Assembly: GCF_900114265.1 (NCBI RefSeq)
Contig: NZ_FPKV01000002.1
Location: 1,054,001 to 1,118,000 of the forward strand
Source: Flaviramulus basaltis
GTDB lineage: Bacteria; Bacteroidota; Bacteroidia; Flavobacteriales; Flavobacteriaceae
Length of the DNA: 64,000 nucleotides
Direction: 5' to 3'
Shown: piece by piece, positions 9,474 to 17,118 of the stretch
Position numbering within the stretch: position 1 is the first letter of the stretch
Layout of the letters: the number at the start of each line of letters is the position of its first letter
Notes under the pieces: model-generated
Seen by the model: the letters and a program-made list of their open reading frames with translations, nothing else
Database searches by the model: none
Told to the model about the DNA's origin: nothing
Position numbers and translations under genes: made by a program

Positions 9474-11093
9474 TTAATTAAACTTAAATTCTTGAATTTT
9501 TAGATTTTCTATTTTAAATGTTTCATCTTTTGAAGATATTGAAAACAGTTCTAATGGGGATTTAGGAAAAAATAATTCAGTCATTACTATTTCACCATTA
9601 TTATAAAAAACTTCTACCGATGTTTTATCTAAAAGAATTTGAACATTTAATTCTTCAAACGTTTCTGGCACTTTAGCTTTAGAAATATTGTATGCGAATT
9701 TTTCAGAAAAATCTACTTTTCCAGCTTTTTTTCTATTGATAAAAAACTCATTTTTTATATTATCTAAACCCAATGAAAGTGTATCTCCTTCTTTATTATA
9801 AAACAGTAAATTATAAACTTCGCTTTTTAAATCTTTCAATTCAAACTGAAGATTTAATTTAGCAAAATCAATATCAGATTCACTTAATAAGTCTTCAATT
9901 TTGTTACTTTTTATTGAATCTTTACTAATACTTTTTGTTGCGTAGCTATAGAGTTCATTAACAGGTGAATTTTGTAAACAAAAGGAGTTTCCTGTCTTTT
10001 TAAGTTTAAGTTCTCTAGCAACTGTCATAGAACTTCGCCATTTAAAAGTTGGCACCTCTTGGCCGTATTCCCAATTAGACATCCAACCTATGAATAGTTT
10101 TCTACCATCAGATTCTGGAATATTGGACCAGGTAACACCTGCATAATTATCTCGACCGTAATCTAACCAAATTGCATTTTCCTTTTTTAATTGATTAGAA
10201 AAATCTTCATCTAACTTAAATGTATTTCCATTAAAATCACCAACAAAATATTGTGTTGCACTACCTCCATTTGGTCCTCCAGGGTTAATACTTACTATTA
10301 AAACCCATTTAGTCTCTTCACCATTATTAACTTTTATTGGAAACAAATCTGGACATTCCCAAACACCTCCATGAGCACCAATATTTTCTCCAAAGTCTGA
10401 CTTCAACTTCCATTCTTTTAAATTCAACGAACTGTAAAACATTATTTTATTTCCAGCTGCTAATGCCATAACCCATTTTTTATTTGAGTCATCCCAAACT
10501 ACTTTTGGGTCTCTAAAATCTTTGATATCTGGGTTAGAAATTACAGGATTATTTTCATGTTTAGTCCAAGTCAAGCCTTCATCTAATGAATAGGCAATTG
10601 CTTGGCTTTGATAATTTATGTTACCTGCTTTTTCACTTTTAGCATCATGATAAGTGAATATGGCAACAATTGGTGAAACACCTTCTTTACCAAAACCTGA
10701 GGTATTATTTTTATCAACTATAGCGCTACCAGAAAAAATATAACCTAAATCATCTGGATATAACGCTATTTGTTGTTCTTCCCAAGTAATCATGTCTTTA
10801 CTAATTGCATGTCCCCAATGCATCGGACCCCAAACATTTCCATCGGGATAATATTGAAAATACATGTGATATTTGCCATTTAAATAAAACATTCCATTAG
10901 GATCATTCATCCAATTAGCTTTTGGTGTAAAATGAAAATTAGGTCTATATAATGCTTCTTCTGTTTGCTTTTCTTGTAATACAACTAATTCTAAATTACT
11001 TTCCTTTTTATTTTCTTTACAACTTGTTGTCGTTGTAAAAATTGAAGCTATTAAAAAAAGAAATATTATATAGTAATGTTTTTTATTTTTCAT
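9474..11093 (-). CDS. Glycoside hydrolase family 32 lipoprotein (levanase/inulinase/fructanase type)
   Basis: 539 residues. A lipoprotein signal ends at Cys25 (TTTTSC), so the enzyme is probably anchored in the periplasm or at the cell surface. The GH32 catalytic triad is visible: WMNDPNG with nucleophile Asp64, FRDPKV (RDP 194-196), and WECPDLF with acid/base Glu246. A five-bladed propeller is followed by a C-terminal beta-sandwich (about 380-539). It hydrolyses beta-fructosyl linkages and releases fructose or fructo-oligosaccharides. Its start overlaps the upstream porter gene by 11 bp and fructokinase follows after 1 bp, so porter, hydrolase and kinase are translated from one message. Levan versus inulin preference cannot be read from the sequence. 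Confidence 0.95.
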   Translation of the reverse strand: MKNKKHYYIIFLFLIASIFTTTTSCKENKKESNLELVVLQEKQTEEALYRPNFHFTPKANWMNDPNGMFYLNGKYHMYFQYYPDGNVWGPMHWGHAISKDMITWEEQQIALYPDDLGYIFSGSAIVDKNNTSGFGKEGVSPIVAIFTYHDAKSEKAGNINYQSQAIAYSLDEGLTWTKHENNPVISNPDIKDFRDPKVVWDDSNKKWVMALAAGNKIMFYSSLNLKEWKLKSDFGENIGAHGGVWECPDLFPIKVNNGEETKWVLIVSINPGGPNGGSATQYFVGDFNGNTFKLDEDFSNQLKKENAIWLDYGRDNYAGVTWSNIPESDGRKLFIGWMSNWEYGQEVPTFKWRSSMTVARELKLKKTGNSFCLQNSPVNELYSYATKSISKDSIKSNKIEDLLSESDIDFAKLNLQFELKDLKSEVYNLLFYNKEGDTLSLGLDNIKNEFFINRKKAGKVDFSEKFAYNISKAKVPETFEELNVQILLDKTSVEVFYNNGEIVMTELFFPKSPLELFSISSKDETFKIENLKIQEFKFN

Positions 11094-12429
11094 CTCTTAT
11101 TAGTTTTTTACTTAACTCTTCTAAAGACATTCCTTTTGTTTCAGGCATTATAAATAGAGCAAACAGAAGTTGCAATACCATCATACCTGCAAAAAAAGCA
11201 AAAATCGGCCAAGGGTTATCGTTAAATATTCCTTCTTTTTCATCTAAAAACAAAGGTGTTACTAATGTTATGATTGCTGCAAATACCCAATGCGTACCAC
11301 AACCAAAAGAATTCCCCATTGCTCTAACTTTATTAGGGAAAATTTCTGAAATAAATACCCAGATAATTGCTCCTTGCCCTATAGCATGTGAAGCAACAAA
11401 AATGATGATGAAAGATAATAAAATAACAGCATCGGCTTCCGTTTTAAATGCCCAAGCTACAACAGATAGACTTATAATATAACCAATAGAACCAATTACA
11501 AGCAACTGTCTGCGCCCAAACTTATCAATTAAGCTCATGCCTACAATAGTAAAAATCAAATTAGCTAGTCCAACATAAACTGATGCTAAAAATGGGTTTT
11601 CTATACCTGCACGACCAAAAATTTCTGGAGCATAATAAAGCAGAAAATTTATTCCTGATAATTGATTAAAAAAAGCTACAAAAAAAGCAAGCATTAATGG
11701 AAAACTATATTTTTTAGAAAAAACAGTTTTAGTCTTTTTTTCTAAAACATTTATTTCTTCCTTAATTTCTGCAAGCTTTTTGGTTGCATCCTCATTTGTA
11801 TGTGTCAATTTCAATACTGAAAGTGCTTCATCATCATCACCTTTTTTTAAGGCTAACCAACGTGGGCTTTTAGGAACACCTAATACTAATACACAGTAAA
11901 TTACAGCAGGAACAACTTCTACACCAAGCATCCAACGCCAATCATTTGCCCCGTCAAACCCCTTTAACCAAAGATTAGAAAAATATGCTAACATAATTCC
12001 AAAAACGATATTAAATTGATAAAGCGCAACTAATTTACCTCTGTTTTTTGCGCTAGAAATCTCAGATATATACATGGGTGCGACTACTGAAGATGCACCA
12101 ACACCCAAACCACCAATAAATCTAAAAAATGAAAACGAGTACTTATCCATAGCTAAAGCAGAACCTAAAGCTGATAATAAAAATAAAATTCCAATCCAGA
12201 AAAGCATTTTTTTACGTCCAAATTTATCTGCAGGAATACCGCCAAAAAGTGCTCCAAAAACAGTACCCCACAAAGCCATTGACATTATAAAAGTACCATG
12301 AAATAAAGGTGAAGTTTCCCATAATTGTTTAATAGGCTCATTGGCACCAGAAATAACTACGGTATCAAACCCAAACAAAAAACCGGCAACGGCTACTGTT
12401 AATGACCAGAATGTTGTTTTATTTTTCAT
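11083..12429 (-). CDS. MFS sugar porter, probable fructose:H+ symporter
   Basis: 448 residues with about 12 hydrophobic segments. Sugar-porter signatures are present: DKFGRKKML in loop 2-3, DKFGRRQLL in the second half, and the C-terminal PETKGMSLEEL. An FFNQLSGINFLLYYAPEIF segment in TM7 is typical of the family. It should carry a monosaccharide across the inner membrane. It is the first gene of the porter-GH32-fructokinase operon and is preceded, 92 bp upstream, by a perfect CG-centred palindrome (12521-12534), so LacI-type control is likely. Fructose as substrate follows from the operon; xylose, arabinose or glucose porters share these motifs. Confidence 0.9.
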   Translation of the reverse strand: MKNKTTFWSLTVAVAGFLFGFDTVVISGANEPIKQLWETSPLFHGTFIMSMALWGTVFGALFGGIPADKFGRKKMLFWIGILFLLSALGSALAMDKYSFSFFRFIGGLGVGASSVVAPMYISEISSAKNRGKLVALYQFNIVFGIMLAYFSNLWLKGFDGANDWRWMLGVEVVPAVIYCVLVLGVPKSPRWLALKKGDDDEALSVLKLTHTNEDATKKLAEIKEEINVLEKKTKTVFSKKYSFPLMLAFFVAFFNQLSGINFLLYYAPEIFGRAGIENPFLASVYVGLANLIFTIVGMSLIDKFGRRQLLVIGSIGYIISLSVVAWAFKTEADAVILLSFIIIFVASHAIGQGAIIWVFISEIFPNKVRAMGNSFGCGTHWVFAAIITLVTPLFLDEKEGIFNDNPWPIFAFFAGMMVLQLLFALFIMPETKGMSLEELSKKLIRDEK

Positions 12430-12520
12430 ATTTATTTTAGTTAGTTTAAATTGGTTGAGTAATTTACTTAAAATTAAAAAAACTCATTATTTATTGATTC
12501 ATAAATAATCATTAATCAAT

Positions 12521-12534
12521 CGAAATCGATTTCG
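12521..12534. promoter_or_regulatory. Putative LacI-type operator upstream of the sugar porter operon
   Basis: CGAAATCGATTTCG is a perfect 14-bp palindrome with a central CG, the usual form of a LacI/GalR operator. A close relative lies upstream of susC (7211-7224). No other copy was noticed in the window. The location before the porter-GH32-fructokinase operon fits the local regulator. Confidence 0.65.
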
Positions 12535-12578
12535 GTATTTATCATATTCTGGTGAAAAAATAGTGATTTTTTATTTAA

Positions 12579-13175
12579 CTACTTTTTAAGAAACTGTTCG
12601 TAATCTTTAGGTGTATCAATATCTTTTAAAATTTCAAAAGATTTTAATTCTGGTGTAATAATATTTTGTTGAGGATTATTTAATAATAATTTTGCTCCTT
12701 TATCTCCTTTAAGCTTTAAAAGATTATTAAAATTATTTGAAGGAAAAATAGCAGGCACACCTTTTTTGTTTTCGTAAGTAGAAGCTACAATTTTATTTTT
12801 ATTGTTTTCATGAAGCTTAATAAGTTCATCTATATATTTTGAATCTACATGGGGCTGATCTGCAAGCATTATTAAAACAGCATCTATTTCTGTTTTTCCA
12901 GCAAGCAAATATTCAACTCCAACCACTATACTTGAACTCAAACCTTCTTTCCAGTTTGGATTGCGAATAAAAGTAACCTTATCTGTTTTAACTTCTTTTT
13001 GTATCGTTTCTAAGTTTGCTCCTAAAACACAATACACATTATTGGCTTTAGATTCTAGTGCATTTTTTATAGCAATTTGTAAAAAGGTTGAATTATTATA
13101 AGGCAGCAACTGTTTAATACGCCCCATTCTAGAAGCACTACCTGCAGCTAATATTAAAACTGCTATTTTTTTCAA
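12579..13175 (-). CDS. MocA-like molybdenum cofactor nucleotidyltransferase
   Basis: 198 residues. The N-terminus has the nucleotidyltransferase signature LILAAGSASRMGRIKQLLP, and ADQPHVD follows near residue 105. The family transfers CMP or GMP onto molybdopterin (MocA makes the cytosine dinucleotide form used by xanthine-dehydrogenase-type enzymes). The start overlaps the end of the upstream XdhC gene by 4 bp (13172-13175), so the two are translationally coupled. This pairing is the usual one for maturation of molybdenum hydroxylases. The hydroxylase genes are not in the window. Other GT-A-type nucleotidyltransferases are possible, but the XdhC link favours MocA. Confidence 0.8.
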   Translation of the reverse strand: MKKIAVLILAAGSASRMGRIKQLLPYNNSTFLQIAIKNALESKANNVYCVLGANLETIQKEVKTDKVTFIRNPNWKEGLSSSIVVGVEYLLAGKTEIDAVLIMLADQPHVDSKYIDELIKLHENNKNKIVASTYENKKGVPAIFPSNNFNNLLKLKGDKGAKLLLNNPQQNIITPELKSFEILKDIDTPKDYEQFLKK

Positions 13176-14203
13176 TTTTGAGAATGAATTTTACCCGAAA
13201 TAGTATTTAAGTTAATAGGTTGTTTATTTCTTATAATGGATAAAATCTCTGAAAGAATGGATAATGCAATCTCTTCTGGTGTTATAGCGCCTAAATTTAA
13301 TCCAGCTGGACTGTGAATACTTTCTAAATAAGCATCTTCAAAATCTGTAGTATAATCAAACAAGTCGTTTTGTAGCTGCTCACGCCTTTTTGCTGAACCT
13401 AAAACACCTATGTAAGGTAATTTACAATCTTTCAATTTTATAAGATATCTGAGATCTTGAGCATAATTATGCGTCATTAAAACTACAGCACATTCTTTAT
13501 CTAAACTGCTTACAGTAAATGCTTCTGGTGTATTTGCTGTTACCGTTTTTGCTCCTAGAAAATCCTGAATTTGTTTTGGGTCTTTTATGGATGTAACAAC
13601 ATCTACTTCCCAACCTAAAAGAGATGCCATTTTACAAAGTTTTACTGCGTCATGTTCACCTCCAATTATTAGTAACTTAAAACATGGTGGAAGTGATTGA
13701 GAAAATATTTTTACATTTTTGTTTTGTGGAGTTACAGTATCATGGTTTTTAGAAAAAGGAAATAAATCATTTTTACCAAATGAAACTGTAGAGTAAAAAT
13801 CGCCAACGCATTCATCTTCTTTTTTGTAATAAGAAGCTATGGTAAACTCATTTCTGTTTTCTAATGCTTGAAAGAATACTTTTTTAAATTCATTTGAAAC
13901 CTCAAAAGGTTCTAATAAAATATATAAAACGCCTTCACATCCCAAACGGTAACGACCATCGTAAGTCATGATTTTAGATTGCCCAGTTTTAAAAACAGAT
14001 TGTGCTCTACGCAAGACCTCATTTTCAACACAGCCTCCACTAACTGCTCCAACCATATTACCGTTACTTGAAAGTAACATACGAACTCCAGGACGCCTAT
14101 AGGAAGAACCATCTAAATCAACAACCGTCGCTAGTACATTTTTAATATTAGAAGCTTGATTTAAAAGCGCAGCTTCAACTATTTGTTTTAATTCGTGGGT
14201 CAT
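13172..14203 (-). CDS. XdhC/CoxI family molybdenum-hydroxylase maturation protein
   Basis: 343 residues. The N-terminal XdhC/CoxI domain has GSSYRRPGVRMLL and the VSGGCVENEVLRRA motif. The C-terminal XdhC Rossmann-type domain includes LLIIGGEHDAVKLCKMASLLGWEVDVV and ends with SPAGLNLGAITPEEIALSILSEIL. XdhC proteins bind molybdenum cofactor, promote its sulfuration and help insert it into xanthine-dehydrogenase-type enzymes. It is the first gene of a two-gene unit with mocA. A strong terminator (14255-14288) just upstream isolates it from the preceding small gene. The partner enzyme must lie elsewhere in the genome. Confidence 0.9.
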   Translation of the reverse strand: MTHELKQIVEAALLNQASNIKNVLATVVDLDGSSYRRPGVRMLLSSNGNMVGAVSGGCVENEVLRRAQSVFKTGQSKIMTYDGRYRLGCEGVLYILLEPFEVSNEFKKVFFQALENRNEFTIASYYKKEDECVGDFYSTVSFGKNDLFPFSKNHDTVTPQNKNVKIFSQSLPPCFKLLIIGGEHDAVKLCKMASLLGWEVDVVTSIKDPKQIQDFLGAKTVTANTPEAFTVSSLDKECAVVLMTHNYAQDLRYLIKLKDCKLPYIGVLGSAKRREQLQNDLFDYTTDFEDAYLESIHSPAGLNLGAITPEEIALSILSEILSIIRNKQPINLNTISGKIHSQN

Positions 14204-14254
14204 TCATCTAAGATAACAAAAACTCTATTAATTTTACTTATTCTATAAAAATTA

Positions 14255-14288
14255 AAAAGCCCATATAAATTAATTTATATGGGCTTTT
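14255..14288 (-). terminator. Strong palindromic terminator after the small membrane protein gene
   Basis: The 34 bases are a perfect self-complementary palindrome (arms AAAAGCCCATATAA and TTATATGGGCTTTT around ATTAAT). On the minus strand it lies after the 89-residue gene, and the GGGCTTTTTAATTTTTA tail supplies the U-rich run. Confidence 0.85.
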
Positions 14289-14305
14289 AGATATACTATA
14301 AAGTT

Positions 14306-14575
14306 TTAACTAACTTTTTGTGTTTCTCTCATTCTTTCCAACATCATTAACTCATGTTGTATTTCTTCTTTTCTTTTATTGAATAATCTAACTTTTTCAT
14401 CAATAATTTCTTGATTTTTAAGACGTCTTTGACGTCTTAACTCTTCCTTATCTAATTGCGCTTTTTGTTCTCTTTTCTGAACCATTTTTTCTCTAACTAC
14501 AGATAAATAAGAATAGCCATACATACTTAAGAATAACAATGCAATAATACCTAATATTACATAACCGTTTTCCAT
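14306..14575 (-). CDS. Small single-pass membrane protein with charged coiled coil
   Basis: 89 residues. One transmembrane helix (about 5-24, YVILGIIALLFLSMYGYSYL) is followed by a highly charged Lys/Glu/Arg-rich helix likely to form a coiled coil (about 30-85). There is no recognisable enzyme motif. It has its own strong terminator and lies apart from the neighbouring operons. I do not recognise the family; it resembles the short membrane-plus-coiled-coil hypothetical proteins common in Flavobacteriaceae. It is judged real from codon pattern and isolated context. Confidence 0.65.
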   Translation of the reverse strand: MENGYVILGIIALLFLSMYGYSYLSVVREKMVQKREQKAQLDKEELRRQRRLKNQEIIDEKVRLFNKRKEEIQHELMMLERMRETQKVS

Positions 14576-14810
14576 ACTTTTTATAATGAGGGGTTAATGG
14601 ATTAATTTAAATTTTGCATTAAAAAGACTCCAATTTTTTAACACATTCACAATTAAATCATGAATATTAGTATAAAGATAAAAGAATTGATACCACTTAT
14701 TATAATAAAAAAGATGAAGTACTAAAAAAAAAGATGAATGTACAATAGAGCCATAAAACCTTAATTTATTGACAATTTATATTTAGAAAAACTCTCTACT
14801 TATAGCTTTA

Positions 14811-15194
14811 TTAAAAACCTTTGGATTTCCAATTAAGAAAGCCTCCTTCTAAATTATATATTTTTGTAAAACCAGCTTTTTGAAATTCAATAGCACTTTT
14901 AGCACTACGCCTTCCGGATCTACAGTATATAAAAATTGGTTGTTCTTTATCAAATTCATTAATATTTTTACTAAAATCATCTGAAAAAAAATCAACATTT
15001 ACTGCATTTTGTATATGATTAACATCATATTCCTTTGGTGTTCTAACATCAATAAGCTGAACCGAATTATTCTTTAAAGCTGTTTGAAATTGTTCTGGCG
15101 AAAGATTCGTTAAATTTTTATTTGATGTAGCTTGTTTACAACTAAAAACCAACAAACTAATTATAAAATATGTGAATAACAAGTATGTTTTCAT
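14811..15194 (-). CDS. Rhodanese-like lipoprotein
   Basis: From the chosen ATG at 15194 the product is 127 residues. It starts MKTYLLFTYFIISLLVFSC, a lipoprotein signal. The frame extends six codons further to an ATG at 15212, inside the preceding gene, but that start would put charged and aromatic residues before the signal. The rhodanese domain carries LIDVRTPKEYDVNHIQNAVNVDF and the active-site loop YCRSGRRSA with the catalytic Cys. It should handle sulfane sulfur in the periplasm; the substrate is unknown. It lies directly after a second rhodanese gene and is probably co-transcribed with it. Confidence 0.85.
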   Translation of the reverse strand: MKTYLLFTYFIISLLVFSCKQATSNKNLTNLSPEQFQTALKNNSVQLIDVRTPKEYDVNHIQNAVNVDFFSDDFSKNINEFDKEQPIFIYCRSGRRSAKSAIEFQKAGFTKIYNLEGGFLNWKSKGF

Positions 15195-15204
15195 ACTAAA
15201 ATAT

Positions 15205-15522
15205 TTAATCAAGATCTACTACATCACCTGTCCATTGTAACATACCACCTTCAAGATTATAGGCGTTTTCAAAACCAAGTTGTTCCATAATTTTACATGC
15301 TTGACCGCTTCTATTTCCCGAGCGACAATACACATAGTAATTTTTACTCTTATCTAAATCTTCAATTTCATTTATAAAATCCTGCCCTTTATATATATCG
15401 ATTTGAATAGCATTTGGTATAATACCATCAGCTACTTCGGCATCTGTTCTTACATCTAATATTACAGCATTATCATCATTTGCAAGCTGCTCTTTCCATT
15501 CTTCTTGAGATAAATCTTCCAT
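15205..15522 (-). CDS. Cytoplasmic single-domain rhodanese
   Basis: 105 residues, with no signal peptide. The rhodanese fold is shown by ILDVRTDAEVADGIIPNAIQID and the active-site loop YCRSGNRSG with the catalytic Cys. A PspE/GlpE-like sulfurtransferase role is likely. It is the first gene of a rhodanese pair: one in the cytoplasm, one lipid-anchored outside. A TAATTTTG element at 15548-15555 on the minus strand fits a promoter 25 bp upstream of the ATG. Confidence 0.88.
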   Translation of the reverse strand: MEDLSQEEWKEQLANDDNAVILDVRTDAEVADGIIPNAIQIDIYKGQDFINEIEDLDKSKNYYVYCRSGNRSGQACKIMEQLGFENAYNLEGGMLQWTGDVVDLD

Positions 15523-15547
15523 GTTTTTTTTTAATAATTATGTATTA

Positions 15548-15555
15548 CAAAATTA
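15548..15555 (-). promoter_or_regulatory. Probable -7 element for the rhodanese pair
   Basis: On the minus strand this reads TAATTTTG, a perfect TAnnTTTG. The predicted start site is about 22 nt before the ATG at 15522. No good TTTG is seen at the -33 position. Confidence 0.45.
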
Positions 15556-15580
15556 CTGTTTATTAAATTATAGACGAAAA

Positions 15581-15609
15581 AAAATCCGAAGTATTACACA
15601 TCGGATTTT
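15581..15609 (-). terminator. Terminator after the redoxin gene
   Basis: AAAATCCGA (15581-15589) pairs with TCGGATTTT (15601-15609) across an 11-base loop. On the minus strand it follows the redoxin stop at 15630 and continues into a run of eight T. Confidence 0.8.
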
Positions 15610-15629
15610 AAATACTACTTAGTTTTCTA

Positions 15630-16274
15630 TTAATCATAGCTGCTATTAGTTTTAGCAACTTTTATAGAACAACCAATGGCTTTAGTTTCTTTTTCTTTTA
15701 TATCTTCACCTTTTAGTAATGCATTTACAGCATCTTCCACATATTTTGTAGTTACTGCTGAAGCATCTTTATAATTATCATCTATTGCTCCAATATACTT
15801 AACTACATTGCCTTTTTTGGTTTTTTGTAACACAAACATATGTGGTGTTTTAGTTGCTCCATATTTAGGATAAACTGTTTGGTTCTTATCTATCAAGTAA
15901 GGAAATGTAAAACCTTTTTCGTTTGCTCTTTCTTTCATAGCATTTAAGTCATCATCAGGTTTTAAATTGGTATCGTTAGGCATTATAGCTATTACAGGAT
16001 AACCTTTATCTGCATATTTTTTATCTAATGCGATAATTCTATCTTCATAAGCTACAGCAAAAGGGCAAGTATTGCATGTAAATGTTACAATATAACCTTT
16101 GGCATCTTTATAATCTGCTAAAGAAACCATTTTACCATCTATATTTTTAAGTGAAAAGTCTTCGGCTAAATCACCTATTTTATATCCATCAATTACAGTA
16201 GTTTTACTGATTGTAAAGGCGCTAATTAACAACACTAAACATGCTGCTGAAATTAATTTAAGTGTTTTTTTCAT
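15630..16274 (-). CDS. Exported redoxin (AhpC/TSA-thioredoxin family) with CNTC motif
   Basis: 214 residues. The N-terminal hydrophobic segment (about 5-25) is a signal peptide. The thioredoxin-fold core has IGDLAEDFSLKNIDGK and the redox motif FTCNTCPFAVAYEDR, giving a CxxC pair near residue 72. This CNTCPFA group is common in Bacteroidota as periplasmic thiol-disulfide proteins, sometimes beside TlpA-type proteins, as here. It follows the TlpA-like gene after a 6-bp gap and ends at a clear terminator, so the two form an operon. The partner substrate is unknown. Confidence 0.85.
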   Translation of the reverse strand: MKKTLKLISAACLVLLISAFTISKTTVIDGYKIGDLAEDFSLKNIDGKMVSLADYKDAKGYIVTFTCNTCPFAVAYEDRIIALDKKYADKGYPVIAIMPNDTNLKPDDDLNAMKERANEKGFTFPYLIDKNQTVYPKYGATKTPHMFVLQKTKKGNVVKYIGAIDDNYKDASAVTTKYVEDAVNALLKGEDIKEKETKAIGCSIKVAKTNSSYD

Positions 16275-16280
16275 CGTAAT

Positions 16281-16826
16281 TTAATTTAAAAATTGTTTTA
16301 ATTCTGTTTCTAATTCATCATATGTGAAGGATTGCTCAAAAAATTTCTTGTTATCATTTTTATAAATAATAGTTGCTGGTATAGAACCAGACCAAGTTTC
16401 ATCTACTTTAGGAATCCAAGTGTTCATATCTACATCATCTAAAGCAATAACTTTTGATGTTAACTTCTTTTCCTTAATAAAGGGTTTCAATTTGGTATCG
16501 TACAAATGTGGGAAGTCTAAACTCACCAAAATAACCTCAACATTTTTATTTTTATAATTTTCATTCAACTTTTCAAAATAAGGCAATTCTTTAACACAAG
16601 GCGCGCACCAAGTTGCCCAAAAATTAATTACATATATTTTGTCATCTTTTTTATTTAAAAATTTCTCAAAACCATTATAATTATAAACTTCTAAATCAAT
16701 TTCACTTGAAACAACCTTTTTGCTTACTTCCTTTTTAATATTATTATCTGCAACTTTGTTTGTTTTGTTTTCGTTCTTACAACCTGCTATTGCTAATAAT
16801 ACAATAAATAACACTTTTAATTTCAT
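16281..16826 (-). CDS. TlpA/ResA-like thioredoxin lipoprotein
   Basis: 181 residues from the ATG at 16826. The open frame continues upstream to 16961, but that extension overlaps the trp promoter and leader peptide on the other strand and hides the signal; starting at 16826 gives MKLKVLFIVLLAIAGC, a clean lipoprotein signal. The thioredoxin fold has INFWATWCAPCVKELP with the CxxC pair, and WSGSIPATIIY with the cis-Pro. It should act as a thiol-disulfide reductase at the periplasmic face, for example in cytochrome c or disulfide maintenance. It is the first gene of a two-gene unit with the redoxin. Confidence 0.88.
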   Translation of the reverse strand: MKLKVLFIVLLAIAGCKNENKTNKVADNNIKKEVSKKVVSSEIDLEVYNYNGFEKFLNKKDDKIYVINFWATWCAPCVKELPYFEKLNENYKNKNVEVILVSLDFPHLYDTKLKPFIKEKKLTSKVIALDDVDMNTWIPKVDETWSGSIPATIIYKNDNKKFFEQSFTYDELETELKQFLN

Positions 16827-16901
16827 AACGTTAAATTTAATTAATAGTTGACTGTATTTATAATAGTTTAACAAACTTTTATAGAAAAAATGATTTAAAG
16901 T

Positions 16902-16933
16902 TTTGGGTAATACTATTTTCATTTCTATATTTG
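16902..16933 (+). promoter_or_regulatory. trp operon promoter
   Basis: TTTG at 16902-16905, a 20-bp spacer and TATATTTG at 16926-16933 match the Bacteroidota consensus TTTG / TAnnTTTG at every fixed position. The predicted start is near 16937, about 15 nt before the trp leader ATG. Confidence 0.8.
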
Positions 16934-16951
16934 ATGAAACAAAAACAAAAA

Positions 16952-16999
16952 ATGAATTCAATTTTAAATAAAACTTGGTGGTGTTGCTTTCGAAACTAA
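16952..16999 (+). CDS. trpL: trp operon leader peptide with tandem Trp codons
   Basis: A 15-codon reading frame encodes MNSILNKTWWCCFRN and ends in TAA. Two adjacent TGG codons lie at 16976-16981. It begins about 15 nt downstream of a perfect promoter, is followed by competing hairpins and a terminator (16987-17080), and ends 119 bp before trpE. Tandem Trp codons in a short leader ahead of a terminator and the trp genes are the mark of ribosome-mediated attenuation. The peptide itself probably has no function. The A-rich stretch before the ATG is typical of start sites in this phylum. Confidence 0.82.
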   Translation: MNSILNKTWWCCFRN

Positions 17000-17080
17000 T
17001 GTTCGTGAAGTAAAAACCTAGTATATTTAAAACTAAAAATATCCAAAAGGCTTGTCATTCACGACAAGCCTTTTTCTTTG
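16987..17080 (+). promoter_or_regulatory. trp attenuator (1:2, 2:3 and terminator hairpins)
   Basis: Terminator: AAAAGGCTTGTC (17045-17056) pairs perfectly with GACAAGCCTTTT (17063-17074), with a 6-base loop and TTTTTCTTTG following. Antiterminator: TCGTGAA (17003-17009) is complementary to TTCACGA (17058-17064), which covers the terminator loop and the start of its 3' arm, so the two are exclusive. Anti-antiterminator: CTTTCGAA (16987-16994), just after the Trp codons, can pair with TTCGTGAAG (17002-17010) with one G-U and one bulge. A ribosome stalled at the TGG codons would cover the first arm and allow antitermination. Pairing was done by eye, without energies. Confidence 0.8.
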
Positions 17081-17118
17081 TTCTGAAGTGATTCAGAGTG
17101 AAACAAAACAAAAAATAA

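Noticed and set aside
11042-11482. 146-codon frame on the plus strand
   Set aside because: It lies opposite the GH32 and MFS genes, whose motifs and overlaps are clear; its translation has no recognisable domain.
14700-14760. Near-repeat AAAAAAGATGAA pair before the rhodanese 3' end
   Set aside because: Two short A-rich copies in AT-rich intergenic DNA; chance is likely.
16827-16961. N-terminal extension of the TlpA-like frame
   Set aside because: It overlaps the trp promoter and leader on the other strand and hides a good lipoprotein signal that begins at 16826.
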